Positions 7,820-16,909 of a DNA stretch of 64,000 nt are shown piece by piece. Position 1 is the first letter of the stretch, and every line of letters starts with the position of its first letter. Source of the stretch: Mycolicibacterium porcinum. Its GTDB lineage: Bacteria > Actinomycetota > Actinomycetes > Mycobacteriales > Mycobacteriaceae. Made by a program: the position numbers and the translations under genes. The stretch covers positions 186,001-250,000 of the forward strand of contig MSTD01000002.1 of the NCBI GenBank assembly GCA_001942045.1, given 5' to 3'. Under the pieces are notes generated by a model, which ran no database searches, was not told where the DNA came from, and saw only the letters and a list, made by a program, of their open reading frames with translations.

Positions 7820-9060
7820 CACTACCTATCGACAAAGGCACCACTACCGAAGACGCGATCGCGGCGGTGCGGAGGTGGGCGGAGTCCGAGGTACCCGCGC
7901 ACTGGCGGACCGCCGCGGCACAGGGTGCCCAGGCGCTACGCGCCGTCCGCACCTCGGCCGAATATCGAGCCTGGTATCCCACCTTCGCGGCGACCGGCCT
8001 CGTCGCGCCGACCTGGCTGCCCGAACACGGTGGTCTCGGCATTTCCAACGCGGTGGCCCGCAGTATCGAGTCGGTGTTGGCACCGCTGCGGCTGACCAGG
8101 TTGAACCCGTTGGGCCTCAACAACGCCGCAGCCGCCTTGTTCAGCCACGGCACCGAGGAACAGCGCCTGCGTTTTCTGCCGCCGATCGTGACCAACGAAG
8201 AGAAGTGGTGCCAGCTGTTCAGCGAGCCCGGGGCCGGTTCGGACCTCGCATCGCTGGCCACTCGCGCCGTCCGCGACGGCGATGATTGGGTGGTCACCGG
8301 CCAGAAGGTATGGACCACATGGGCCGATGAGGCCGATTTCGGCATCCTGTTGGCCCGTACCGACCCGGACCAGCCCAAACACCAAGGCATCACCTATTTT
8401 CTGCTTGACATGCACCAGCCCGGTGTCGAGGTCCGGCCGCTGCGGCAGATCACCGGTGAACGCGAGTTCAACGAGGTGTTCCTGGATGGCGCCCGGGTGC
8501 CCGATGCGCACCGGGTCGGCGACGTCAACGACGGCTGGCGGGTCAGCGCGTCGACGCTGTCGAGCGAACGCCAGATGGTGTCGGGCTCGGGTTCGGGCGG
8601 TATGGGCCGCCTCGGCGGCTCCAGCGCGCAACGGTTGATCACGCTGGCGCACGAGACCGGCCGCTGGTCCGATCCGGTGATCCGGAACAAGATCATGCGA
8701 CTGTGGGCCCAAGAACAGATCCGCGGCTGGACCAACGTCCGGGTCCGGGAGGCGCTCAAAGCCGGCCAGTCCCCCGGAGCCGCGTCCTCCATCGGCAAGG
8801 TCCATCAGGCCACCCTGAACCAGCAGATCCAGGATCTGATGGTCGAGCTGGTCGGCACCGAGGCGCTGGCCTGGCCCACCACCGAGGACCCGGACACGTT
8901 GCCGCGAGAGGTGCGGGGCTGGATGCGCAGCCTGGCCAACGGCACCGAGGGCGGCACCACCGATATCAACAAGAACATCCTCGGCGAACGCGTGCTCGGG
9001 CTGCCCAAGGAGCCCGATCCGTGGAAGGGCAAGCCCTGGAAGGACATCCCGCGATCGTGA
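7816..9060 (+). CDS. Acyl-CoA dehydrogenase (FadE family)
   Basis: A 414-residue flavoprotein with the FadE signature WCQLFSEPGAGSDLAS near 133-148, the following TGQKVWTTWA strand, and the C-terminal GTEGGTTDINKNILGER block that contacts FAD. It would introduce an alpha,beta double bond into an acyl-CoA and pass electrons to ETF. Unlike the split FadE pairs elsewhere in the window it seems self-sufficient. Both ends overlap neighbours by four bases (ATGA at 7816, GTGA at 9057), consistent with tight co-translation in the 5755-12054 operon. Confidence 0.9.
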   Translation: MTLPIDKGTTTEDAIAAVRRWAESEVPAHWRTAAAQGAQALRAVRTSAEYRAWYPTFAATGLVAPTWLPEHGGLGISNAVARSIESVLAPLRLTRLNPLGLNNAAAALFSHGTEEQRLRFLPPIVTNEEKWCQLFSEPGAGSDLASLATRAVRDGDDWVVTGQKVWTTWADEADFGILLARTDPDQPKHQGITYFLLDMHQPGVEVRPLRQITGEREFNEVFLDGARVPDAHRVGDVNDGWRVSASTLSSERQMVSGSGSGGMGRLGGSSAQRLITLAHETGRWSDPVIRNKIMRLWAQEQIRGWTNVRVREALKAGQSPGAASSIGKVHQATLNQQIQDLMVELVGTEALAWPTTEDPDTLPREVRGWMRSLANGTEGGTTDINKNILGERVLGLPKEPDPWKGKPWKDIPRS

Positions 9061-9803
9061 CCGCCTACGAACGGATTGTGGTGGAGAAGTCCGACGGGGT
9101 CGGTTGGCTCATCCTCAATCGCCCAGATGCCGGCAATGCCTTCGATGCGCTGATGCTCGACGAGCTGGAAAGCGCATGGGCCGAGCTCGACGCCGACCCC
9201 GATGTGCGAGTCATCGTCAACACGGCCAACGGACGATCCTTCTGCACCGGGATGGACGTCGTGCAGGTCGCCCGCGACAGACAAGCGATGCGCAAGCACT
9301 CGCGGCGCACCAGGGACGCTGAGCTGAAGATCTCGTCGTGGCACTGCGACGTGTGGAAGCCGGTGATCGCCGCGGTCAATGGGGTCTGCGCCGGAGGCGG
9401 CCTGCACCTGGTGGCCGACGCCGACATCGTGATCGCCGCCGACCGCGCCTCCTTCGGCGATCCTCATGTGTCGGTGGGGCAGGCCGTGGCCTACGAGGCC
9501 ATCACGCTGGCGCGCAAGTCTCCGATGGAAGCAATCACCCGAATGACGTTGAGCGGCAGGGGTGAACGGGTCTCTGCCCGGCGCGCCTATCAGCTGGGCA
9601 TCGTCTCCGAAGTCGTGGCAGACGACGCATTGCGCGCGGCGGCGACGACGCTGGCCGCGGCGATCGCGACCAACTCCGCGGCCGCCATGCGCGTGACCAA
9701 AAAGGCGCTGTGGCGGTCGTTGGAGGTCGGACTTACCCAGGCCCGCCAGGAGGCGGCGGAAGCGATCCGCCAGATGCACAACCACCCCACGGAGGTGCCA
9801 TGA
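9057..9803 (+). CDS. Crotonase paralogue with His-His active site
   Basis: A 248-residue crotonase-fold protein. The start is GTG 9057, overlapping the FadE stop (GTGA). The oxyanion segment CAGGGLH and the later FGDPHVSVGQ place His117 and His137 exactly where enoyl-CoA hydratase has Glu144 and Glu164. That rules out the standard hydratase chemistry and recalls crotonase-fold enzymes with catalytic histidines such as 6-oxocamphor hydrolase, though the resemblance is only motif-level. It is followed by a close paralogue (9800) with the same substitutions. Substrate unknown. Confidence 0.85.
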   Translation: MTAYERIVVEKSDGVGWLILNRPDAGNAFDALMLDELESAWAELDADPDVRVIVNTANGRSFCTGMDVVQVARDRQAMRKHSRRTRDAELKISSWHCDVWKPVIAAVNGVCAGGGLHLVADADIVIAADRASFGDPHVSVGQAVAYEAITLARKSPMEAITRMTLSGRGERVSARRAYQLGIVSEVVADDALRAAATTLAAAIATNSAAAMRVTKKALWRSLEVGLTQARQEAAEAIRQMHNHPTEVP

Positions 9804-10600
9804 CCTACCAGCGACTGATCGTCGAGCGGCGGGGTCCCGTCGGATGGCTCATCAACAACCGCCCCGACCGGCTCAACGCCTACGACGTCGTCATGCGCGA
9901 CGAGTTCCGCAGGGCGTGGGCCGAGTTGGATGCCGACGCCGAGGTCCGGGTCATCGTGCACACCGGCAACGGACACGCCTTCCAGGTGGGCGCCGATGTC
10001 GACGACCTCGATGGCGACGCGGTGCAGCAGTTCCAGGAGACCATGGCCACCCTCGACCTCGGCCTGACCAGTTGGCACTGCAATGTCGGTAAACCCGTCA
10101 TCACCGCGGTCAACGGGGTATGCGCGGGCGGCGGCCTGCACTGGGTGGCCGACGCCGACATCGTCATCGCCTCTTCGAACGCCACGTTCGTCGACCCGCA
10201 TGTGTCGATCGGTCAGGTGAGTGCTCTTGAGACGATCGCCCTGATGCGCAAGATGCCTGCCGAGGCTGTGCTGCGGATGGCGTTGGTCGGCAGTCATGAG
10301 CGGCTCACAGCACAACGCGCCTACGAGCTCGGCATGATCAGTCAGGTGGTGGATCCGCCGGAGAATCTACGCGAGGTCGCACAGGAACTCGCGGAGAAGA
10401 TCGCCAGGAACTCACCCGCGGCGATGCGGGCCACCAAACGGGCACTGTGGGGCGCCCTGGAATACGGGCTGACCGACGCGTGCCGCGCGGGTGCGAAACA
10501 TCTGACTTCGATGTGGGGGCACCCCGACCAGGACGAAGGACCGAAAGCCTTTGCCGACAAACGCAGTCCCAACTGGCTTCCCCTGGAGGCGCAGTCATGA
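9800..10600 (+). CDS. Crotonase paralogue with His-His active site (second copy)
   Basis: A 266-residue paralogue of the preceding gene; alignment by eye is continuous over WAELDAD, SWHC, VNGVCAGGGLH and DPHVS. His114 and His134 replace the hydratase glutamates. The loop after residue 55 differs: SFCTGMD in copy 1 is AFQVGAD here, so the oxyanion region has diverged between the copies. It has a C-terminal extension ending in ADKRSPNW, typical of crotonases. GGAGG precedes the ATG, which overlaps the upstream stop (ATGA). The pair could form a heteromer (inference). Confidence 0.85.
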   Translation: MTYQRLIVERRGPVGWLINNRPDRLNAYDVVMRDEFRRAWAELDADAEVRVIVHTGNGHAFQVGADVDDLDGDAVQQFQETMATLDLGLTSWHCNVGKPVITAVNGVCAGGGLHWVADADIVIASSNATFVDPHVSIGQVSALETIALMRKMPAEAVLRMALVGSHERLTAQRAYELGMISQVVDPPENLREVAQELAEKIARNSPAAMRATKRALWGALEYGLTDACRAGAKHLTSMWGHPDQDEGPKAFADKRSPNWLPLEAQS

Positions 10601-12054
10601 GCTTGACCGAATTGCTGGACGGCCTGCCCGCCGTCGCCGTGCACACGGTCGATCTCGAAGTACCGCGGGAGGAGCTGGTGGCCTCAGCCCGCCGACTCGG
10701 CCAGCTGCTGACCCAGATCGGAGTTGAAACCGGTCGGGTGGTTGCGGCGATGCTGCCCAACGAAGCCCCCACCATTGCAGGGCTTTTCGGCACCTGGTGC
10801 GCCGGTGGCGTCTACACGCCGCTCAATCCGCGGGCTGCCGACCCCGAGGTGATGTCCCAGTTGGCCATGCTCCGACCTGTTGCCGTCATCACGACGCCCG
10901 AACTGGCACAGCGCTTCTCGTCATCAACGCTTCCGGTCATCGCCGGCTCAGGGCTGTCCTGGCGACTCGCTGCAACCGGTGCGCCGCAGGAGAATCCGCG
11001 ACAATACGACGCGGACGTGGCACTGCTGCAGTTCACCTCGGGTACCACCGGGGCACCCAAACCGGTTCCGCTGCGGCACACCACGGTCCTCGATCTCATC
11101 GACCGGCTGCTGACCAAACTGCGCGGCAAACCGGACGCCGACAAACCCAAACGTGCACCCATGCCCAATCTGGTCCCACTGTCGCTGTCCCTGTGGGCCG
11201 GTATCTATCAGGTGCTGTTCGCGTTCCGGGCCGGATCCGGAGTCGTTCTGATGAACCGCTTCGCCCCAGGGGATTTCGCCGCGCTGGTTCGGCGACACCG
11301 GTTGCGTTCCACCGTGTTGCCGCCGGCGGCGCTGACGATGGTGCTCCACGACGAGACGGTGACCGACCTGTCGCCGTTGCAGATCGTGCGATCCATCACC
11401 GCGCCCCTCTCGCCGGTTCAGGCCGCACGGTTCCGCGACAGATTCGGTGTGCTGGTGCTGAATTCGTACGGCCAGACCGAGCTCGGCGGCGAGGTGGTGG
11501 GCTGGTCGGCCGCCGACGCCCGCGAATGGGGTGAGACCAAACTCGGTTCGGTCGGTCGCCCGTTGCCTGGTATCGACGTCACCATCACCGAGGACGAGGT
11601 GATGGTGCGCACCCCGACAACGGCCGCCCGCAAGATCGACCCGGCCTTCCTGGATCGGCTCACCGACGACGGCTGGTTCCACACGGGCGATCTGGGCTGG
11701 TTCGACGACGACGGTTTCCTGTGGCTCGACGGCCGGGTGTCGGACATGATCAACCGCGGTGGGCTGAAAGTGTTCCCCGGCACGGTGGAGGATGTCCTGC
11801 TGGCCGCCGCCGGGGTGCGCGAAGCCGCCGTGGTCGGCGTCCCCGACGAACGCCTCGGCGAGGTGCCCTGGGCCTTCGTGGCCCGCTTGGATGACACGGT
11901 CACCGAGCAGGCGCTGGACGCGTGGTGCCGGGAGCGACTGACGCCCTATCGGGTACCCGCCCGTATCGTGTTCGTGGATCAGTTACCGAGGAATGATGTC
12001 GGCAAGGTGGTCAAGCGTGAGCTGATTGATGGCCGGCACGGGATTGCCGTGTGA
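10597..12054 (+). CDS. Acyl-CoA ligase (AMP-binding, ANL superfamily)
   Basis: A 485-residue adenylate-forming enzyme. Motifs in order: FTSGTTGAPK near 145, NSYGQTE near 290, GWFHTGDLGW near 360, GRVSDMINRGG near 378 and the catalytic Lys in RNDVGKVVKRE near the C terminus. It is shorter than most ligases because the N-terminal segment is trimmed. The start overlaps the crotonase stop (ATGA 10597-10600), and it closes the operon. Its last 44 bp overlap the convergent oxidoreductase gene (12011-13102), a tail-to-tail arrangement. Confidence 0.88.
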   Translation: MSLTELLDGLPAVAVHTVDLEVPREELVASARRLGQLLTQIGVETGRVVAAMLPNEAPTIAGLFGTWCAGGVYTPLNPRAADPEVMSQLAMLRPVAVITTPELAQRFSSSTLPVIAGSGLSWRLAATGAPQENPRQYDADVALLQFTSGTTGAPKPVPLRHTTVLDLIDRLLTKLRGKPDADKPKRAPMPNLVPLSLSLWAGIYQVLFAFRAGSGVVLMNRFAPGDFAALVRRHRLRSTVLPPAALTMVLHDETVTDLSPLQIVRSITAPLSPVQAARFRDRFGVLVLNSYGQTELGGEVVGWSAADAREWGETKLGSVGRPLPGIDVTITEDEVMVRTPTTAARKIDPAFLDRLTDDGWFHTGDLGWFDDDGFLWLDGRVSDMINRGGLKVFPGTVEDVLLAAAGVREAAVVGVPDERLGEVPWAFVARLDDTVTEQALDAWCRERLTPYRVPARIVFVDQLPRNDVGKVVKRELIDGRHGIAV

Positions 12055-13102
12055 CGACGGATCTACCCAGGACAGGTTCGAGCAGCCCGGGTGTGCTCGC
12101 GACGACATGCGGAATCGCGTTGACGATGGCCTGCCCGGTGAACGCCAGCGACGGGTTCGTGCGTTCGCCGGGGCCGTCTTCGAAGCACACCTGCATCCTC
12201 AGACCGGGGCGCCCGACGATCCGGTGGACCATTCCTGCGGCGCCTTCGGGCTTCGGCCACGAGTCCGGCCACGGTGTCGACGAAACCGTGGCGAAGTACT
12301 GGATGGCCACGACCGGTTGTCCGTCGACCATGCCGGCCAATCGCCACCGGTGACCAGAAATGGTTCCTTGGGCTATCACTCCCAAAGACGTCTCCAGATC
12401 CCTGGGAGCGAGCAGCGTCTCCCAGTCCAGGTCCACCGAATCAAGCTGTAGCCCTAGCACGTCGGCGACATAGCGGACCACCGACTCCCAGTCATGGCGA
12501 ACCTTGCCCGACGCGATGCGTGCCGGCACGTGTCCATCCGGCTTCCCGAAACCCATCGACTCGTGCAGCACATCCCAAATCGGGTACGCCAGGTCCATGT
12601 TCACGGCGTACTCGTCCATTCGGTAGCTGTCGATCCGGCCGGCACCGGCGAACAACGCGACCGGTAGGTTCATACTGACGATCCCCGGCTCGCACCCCGA
12701 GGCGAAAAAGGTCGAATCTCCTTCCAAACAAGCAGTTTCGAGCAGATCGCGCCAAGGTTCCGGCGCCGCTTGCGGGTAAACCATAGGAATCGTCGAGATC
12801 GTCACGACGTTGATCCCCGACCGCAGAAGCTGTGCGATCTGTTGGTATGCCGCTGCTTCACGGCCGACAGCCGTCGAGCAATACGAAACGCAGTCCGGCT
12901 TCTGCCGCAGCACGGCATCGAGATCGGCATGGGCCAGCACACCGGTGTCGTCACGTCCGCAGAAGGTGCCCGCGTCTCTGCCGACCTTGTCCTGGCTCGA
13001 CACGAGCAACCCGACGAGGTCCAGATCCGGGTCATCGATCAGCCCGCGTAGCGCTTCGCGTCCGGTCAAACCTGTTCCGGCATGGACGACGGTGATTGTC
13101 AT
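12011..13102 (-). CDS. DapB-N-like NAD(P)-dependent oxidoreductase
   Basis: A 363-residue protein of the dihydrodipicolinate-reductase-N-terminal/2,4-diaminopentanoate-dehydrogenase-like family. The N-terminal Rossmann segment reads VVHAGTGLTGREAL. Many mycobacterial members have no assigned substrate, and the reaction here is unknown; reduction of an imine or carbonyl is the family expectation. ATG 13102 is preceded by GAGGAGAGG; the longer frame to 13174 would cross the operator at 13163-13178. Paralogues at 43768 and 46203 (which share a VIQWATG/VVQWATG N terminus with each other) show that this family recurs in the locus. Confidence 0.8.
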   Translation of the reverse strand: MTITVVHAGTGLTGREALRGLIDDPDLDLVGLLVSSQDKVGRDAGTFCGRDDTGVLAHADLDAVLRQKPDCVSYCSTAVGREAAAYQQIAQLLRSGINVVTISTIPMVYPQAAPEPWRDLLETACLEGDSTFFASGCEPGIVSMNLPVALFAGAGRIDSYRMDEYAVNMDLAYPIWDVLHESMGFGKPDGHVPARIASGKVRHDWESVVRYVADVLGLQLDSVDLDWETLLAPRDLETSLGVIAQGTISGHRWRLAGMVDGQPVVAIQYFATVSSTPWPDSWPKPEGAAGMVHRIVGRPGLRMQVCFEDGPGERTNPSLAFTGQAIVNAIPHVVASTPGLLEPVLGRSVVTRQSRAGHQSAHA

Positions 13103-13162
13103 AGAACCTCTCCTCGATGCCGCACTGGCGTTACAGCTGAATGCGCTTGTGTAAGGACTGTA

Positions 13163-13178
13163 GAGAACGTACATTCTC
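13163..13178. promoter_or_regulatory. Operator A, copy 2 (GAGAAC-N4-ATTCTC)
   Basis: A near-perfect palindrome, extending to AGAGAAC...ATTCTCT, in the 167-bp gap between the divergent DapB-like gene (12011-13102) and P450 gene (13270-14490). An extra GTTCTC half-site lies at 13231-13236. Matches the multi-promoter motif. Confidence 0.75.
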
Positions 13179-13269
13179 TGAGGTGGCTAGCGCCACTCTC
13201 GATTTCCGGGATCGTAGGAGTCTGGACAACGTTCTCGTTCAATAACGCATGACTGCAAGGTGATCACAC

Positions 13270-14490
13270 ATGGATCGAAACTCGATCTCAGCGGCCGAAC
13301 GCGTGGACTTCGACCCGTTTTCGGATGAGTTCTTCATCAATCCATTCGAGACGTACCGGCAGCTGCGCGATCACGCGCCGGTGTATCACAACACCGAGTA
13401 CGACTTCTGGGCGCTGTCCCGCTACGCCGACGTAGCTCCTGCGATGAAGGATCACGACACGTACTCGTCGACGAAAGGCGTGACACTCGACCACTTCATC
13501 GACCCCGACGCTTTGATCCCCCGCGACGTGATCATCATGATGGATCCGCCCCAGCACACCAGGATGCGGTCTCTCGTCAACAAGGTGTTCACGCCACGCT
13601 CAATAGCCAAGCTGGAGCCGATGATCCGCGCCATCGTGGTCGACACGGCAGCTCAGATCGATGTCCGTTCCTTCGACGTGGTGGACGACTTTTCGGCGCT
13701 GTTCCCGGTGGAGGTCATCACCACCATGCTCGGCGTCCCGCCGGATGGCCGCCAGCAGATCCGGCATTGGCTCGACGCCCTGCTCGAACGGCAACCCGGC
13801 AACATCAGCACAACGCCGGCCGGGCGTGACGCTGCGGTGGCCATGTGGAGTTACTACTACGACTTGGTCCTCGAAAAGCGTGCACATCCACAAGACGACA
13901 TGATCACCAGCCTGACTCAGGTCGAAGTCGAACGCGAAGACGGTGAAATCACCAAACTGAGCGATGTGGAGATAGCCGCATTTGCGTCCCTACTCGGCGG
14001 AGCGGGAGCCGAAACCGTGACGAAGCTTGTCGCGAGCGCCGCGGTCGTTTTCGCCGAGCATCACGATCAGTGGCGCGCACTCATCGATGACCGCAGCCTC
14101 ATACCGGCGGCGTTCGAGGAGCTCCTTCGCTATGAGGGCCCATCGCAGTACGACATCCGATGGAGCAACATCGACGTGGAGTTACACGGTCAAGTCATCC
14201 CGGCACACCGGCCGGTCATGCTCATCAACGGATCCGCGACCCGCGACGAGCGGGCATTCGACGAACCTGACCGCTTCGACATCGGACGTAAACTTTCCGG
14301 GCACAATCTCGGTTTCGGGTACGGAATCCACAGTTGTCTGGGAGCCGCGCTAGCGCGACTGGAAGGCCGGATCGCCATCGACGTGCTGCTGGACCTCATT
14401 CCCGACTACCAGGTGGATACCGCAGGCTTGGAACGAGTCAAGATGCCAAACGTTTTCGGCTGGAAGCACGTGCCGGTCGCGGCCGGGTAG
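13270..14490 (+). CDS. Cytochrome P450
   Basis: A 406-residue soluble bacterial P450. The I-helix carries GGAGAETVTK (oxygen-activation threonine), the K-helix EELLR gives the ExxR motif, and the heme loop FGYGIHSCLG places the thiolate ligand at Cys356. It closely resembles the P450 at 36819 (same FDPFS start, ALFPxEVITTMLGVP and heme loop) and less the ones at 29415 and 44840. No ferredoxin or reductase gene is nearby, so redox partners must come from elsewhere. It sits alone under the operator at 13163-13178. Likely hydroxylates an intermediate of the pathway. Confidence 0.92.
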   Translation: MDRNSISAAERVDFDPFSDEFFINPFETYRQLRDHAPVYHNTEYDFWALSRYADVAPAMKDHDTYSSTKGVTLDHFIDPDALIPRDVIIMMDPPQHTRMRSLVNKVFTPRSIAKLEPMIRAIVVDTAAQIDVRSFDVVDDFSALFPVEVITTMLGVPPDGRQQIRHWLDALLERQPGNISTTPAGRDAAVAMWSYYYDLVLEKRAHPQDDMITSLTQVEVEREDGEITKLSDVEIAAFASLLGGAGAETVTKLVASAAVVFAEHHDQWRALIDDRSLIPAAFEELLRYEGPSQYDIRWSNIDVELHGQVIPAHRPVMLINGSATRDERAFDEPDRFDIGRKLSGHNLGFGYGIHSCLGAALARLEGRIAIDVLLDLIPDYQVDTAGLERVKMPNVFGWKHVPVAAG

Positions 14491-14495
14491 GAAGC

Positions 14496-15371
14496 TCAGA
14501 CGCGCCGAAACACGTGTGTCGCCACGGTGACCAACTTGCCGCCGGACCCGTCGTCGAACACCTGCGTGCGTGCCGCCACCACGCCATCGGCGCCGGTGAG
14601 CGGTTCGGCCACGAAACGGAACGGCCCCACCTTGGCCCTGGCCAGGAACATGGTGTGCGACGAGACTCCGGTGAGCATGCCCGACTGGGCCAGTTCGGCG
14701 GCACTGCTGCGGGCCGCCGTCTCGGTCATCACGAACTGCGGCCCCACGTGCAGCGCCGCATCCGGCGAGGCCACCTCGGCCGACAGTTCGGGCAGCAGCC
14801 AGGTGCCGGCAGCTGCTCGGCGACCACCGAACACCTGCCACAACGGCGGTAGATCCGGCGAGTCGACCACCTCGATCGGTTCCACGGTCATCTTCTGCAG
14901 ACCGTCCGGGGGGATGCCGATCGTCACGCCCTGGCCTTCGGTGACCGCCAGCACGCGGGCCGGTTCGTCGGCGTCCACGATCAGAGACCGGCTGTAGGCC
15001 ATGCTGCGGCCACGTTTCAAGCCCTCGGTGCGCACCTCGAAGCGGGTCACCCCCGCACCGGTGTCCAGCACCTGACACGAGTGCACCACCGGATTCGGGA
15101 CCGCCTCCAAATCTGACACCAGGCCGCCCTCGGGCGAGGCGATACCGAAGACGCACAGCAGAATTGCGCCGGCGTCATCGCGCATATCGGAGCGCACGGT
15201 GACGGTGTCGTCGGCGGGCCCGACGTTCATCGAGCCGTGGTTTCGGCCGATGTAGCGGTAGCTGAGCAGCCCACCCCAGCGGCGCTCCAGCTCGGCGGCA
15301 TAGGCAACCGGGTCGTCGGCGAGATCCCTGATATCGCGAATGATGCTGCCTCCCTGTACTGACAGTCTCAT
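14496..15371 (-). CDS. Hot-dog-fold (thioesterase/MaoC-like) protein
   Basis: A 291-residue protein with two consecutive regions that look like hot-dog repeats (for example WGGLLSYRYIGRNHGSMNVG and, in the C-terminal half, GPQFVMTETAARSSAAEL), reminiscent of acyl-CoA thioesterase/PaaI-like proteins. The fold call is tentative and no catalytic residue can be named. ATG 15371 overlaps the upstream ligase stop (ATGA), which fixes the start; the frame open to 15554 lies inside the ligase gene. It is the last gene of the 20273-to-14496 operon and is tail to tail with the P450 gene. Confidence 0.55.
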   Translation of the reverse strand: MRLSVQGGSIIRDIRDLADDPVAYAAELERRWGGLLSYRYIGRNHGSMNVGPADDTVTVRSDMRDDAGAILLCVFGIASPEGGLVSDLEAVPNPVVHSCQVLDTGAGVTRFEVRTEGLKRGRSMAYSRSLIVDADEPARVLAVTEGQGVTIGIPPDGLQKMTVEPIEVVDSPDLPPLWQVFGGRRAAAGTWLLPELSAEVASPDAALHVGPQFVMTETAARSSAAELAQSGMLTGVSSHTMFLARAKVGPFRFVAEPLTGADGVVAARTQVFDDGSGGKLVTVATHVFRRV

Positions 15372-16909
15372 CGACCTGCGAAACGCGCCCGCAGCTCGGT
15401 CTTGAGCACCTTGCCGGTGAGGTTGCGTGGCAGCGCCTCCATCAACTCCAGGCGCTCGGGTGCCTTGTGTTTGCTCAGTCCGCTGCTCTGGCAGTGCGCG
15501 AACAGCGAGTCGAGGGTGACCGGGGCGCCGGGCCGGGTGACGACGACGGCGCACACCCGCTCTCCGGTGCGCTCGTCAGGTACCCCGATGACGGCGACAT
15601 CTGCCACCGCGGGATGGGTGGCCAGCACGTTCTCGATCTCCAGTGCGGAGATGTTCTCGGCGTTGCGGATGATCGCGTCCTTGATCCGGCCGGTGACGAT
15701 GACGTTCCCACGCTCATCGATGCGCCCCCGATCACCGGTGCGGAACCAGCCTTCGGCGTCGAACGCGTCGGCATTCAGGGCGGCGTCGACGTAGCCCTGG
15801 AAACACTGTGGCCCCTTGAGCCGCAACTCACCCTCGCCGCCCTTTTTCACCTCGTACCCAGACTGGTCGACGACCCGTACCGAGACCCCAGGCACCGGAC
15901 TGCCCACCGTGTGGTCGAGCACGTCCACGTCGGCGTCCGGTCGCGGTGAGGTTGCGACCGGGAATTCTGTGAGTCCCCAGGCGTTCGCCACTCCGGGCAC
16001 CGAGAGAGTCTCGCGTACCTGCTGGCCGAGCTCCGCGGTGATCGGCGCGCCACCGCCGACGCAGCCGCGCAGGCGATCGAACAGGGGCTCGGTGCCGTGC
16101 AGTGTCTGCGCGGCCATGAAAGCGACGAAAAACGGTGTGGCCGAACCCAGAATGGTGGCACCGTGTGCCGCGATGGCCTTCGGTGTCTCGATCGGGTCGA
16201 AGGTGTCGAACAGCACCAGCCGCATCCCGGTCAGCAGCGAGGCGGCCAGCATGGTGGCTCCCCCGATATGCGACACCGGGAATGCGATCGGGTTGACGTC
16301 GTCACTGGAGGCACCGACCATTCCCACTACCCCGGCGGAGCCGGCGATGACCGACCGGTCGCAGTGCCGGATGCCCTTGGGGGCCGCGGTGGTCCCCGAC
16401 GAGTAGTACACCCAGCGGGCCTGCTCCGCCGAAGCGGGCGGGGGTTCGAGGCAGGCCAGGTCAGCGGTGGGTAATCGCAGGCCGTCCGTGATGGGTTCGT
16501 CGTGGTCGACGATCACGATCGACATCTCGCGTTCGGCGGCGAGTTCGGCGGCCAGCGCCGCGTGGTCGAAACCCCGCCACGTCCCCGGGACGATCAGCAC
16601 CTCGGTGCCGAGTTGTGTTGTCACAAACTGCACTTCAGCCGATCGCCAGATGGGCAAGATCGGATTCTGCACCGCGCCCAACCGAGCCAGTGCCACCATC
16701 ACGACCATCGTCTCGATCGTCGTGGGTAGCTGCCAGGACACCACGGTGCCCGCCGAAACCCCGCGCTGCGCCAACGCCGCAGCGGTGTCCAGCGCTGCAT
16801 CGCGCAACTGCGCGCTGGTCAGGCTGCGGCCGAAATCGTCGATCAGGACCAATCGGTCGGGATGGCACCGTGCCGCCGTTTCGACCAGTTCCCAATACGT
16901 TTGCGCCAT
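15368..16909 (-). CDS. Acyl-CoA ligase (AMP-binding, ANL superfamily)
   Basis: A 513-residue adenylate-forming enzyme: YYSSGTTAAPKG near 165, NAWGLTE near 295, GWFRTGDRG near 385, GRIKDAIIRNAEN and the C-terminal catalytic Lys in LTGKVLKTE. ATG 16909 overlaps the stop of the upstream acyl-CoA dehydrogenase gene (ATGA), so the longer frame to 17062 is rejected. It follows a two-subunit acyl-CoA dehydrogenase and an amidohydrolase in one minus-strand operon under the operator at 20292-20307. Confidence 0.9.
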   Translation of the reverse strand: MAQTYWELVETAARCHPDRLVLIDDFGRSLTSAQLRDAALDTAAALAQRGVSAGTVVSWQLPTTIETMVVMVALARLGAVQNPILPIWRSAEVQFVTTQLGTEVLIVPGTWRGFDHAALAAELAAEREMSIVIVDHDEPITDGLRLPTADLACLEPPPASAEQARWVYYSSGTTAAPKGIRHCDRSVIAGSAGVVGMVGASSDDVNPIAFPVSHIGGATMLAASLLTGMRLVLFDTFDPIETPKAIAAHGATILGSATPFFVAFMAAQTLHGTEPLFDRLRGCVGGGAPITAELGQQVRETLSVPGVANAWGLTEFPVATSPRPDADVDVLDHTVGSPVPGVSVRVVDQSGYEVKKGGEGELRLKGPQCFQGYVDAALNADAFDAEGWFRTGDRGRIDERGNVIVTGRIKDAIIRNAENISALEIENVLATHPAVADVAVIGVPDERTGERVCAVVVTRPGAPVTLDSLFAHCQSSGLSKHKAPERLELMEALPRNLTGKVLKTELRARFAGR

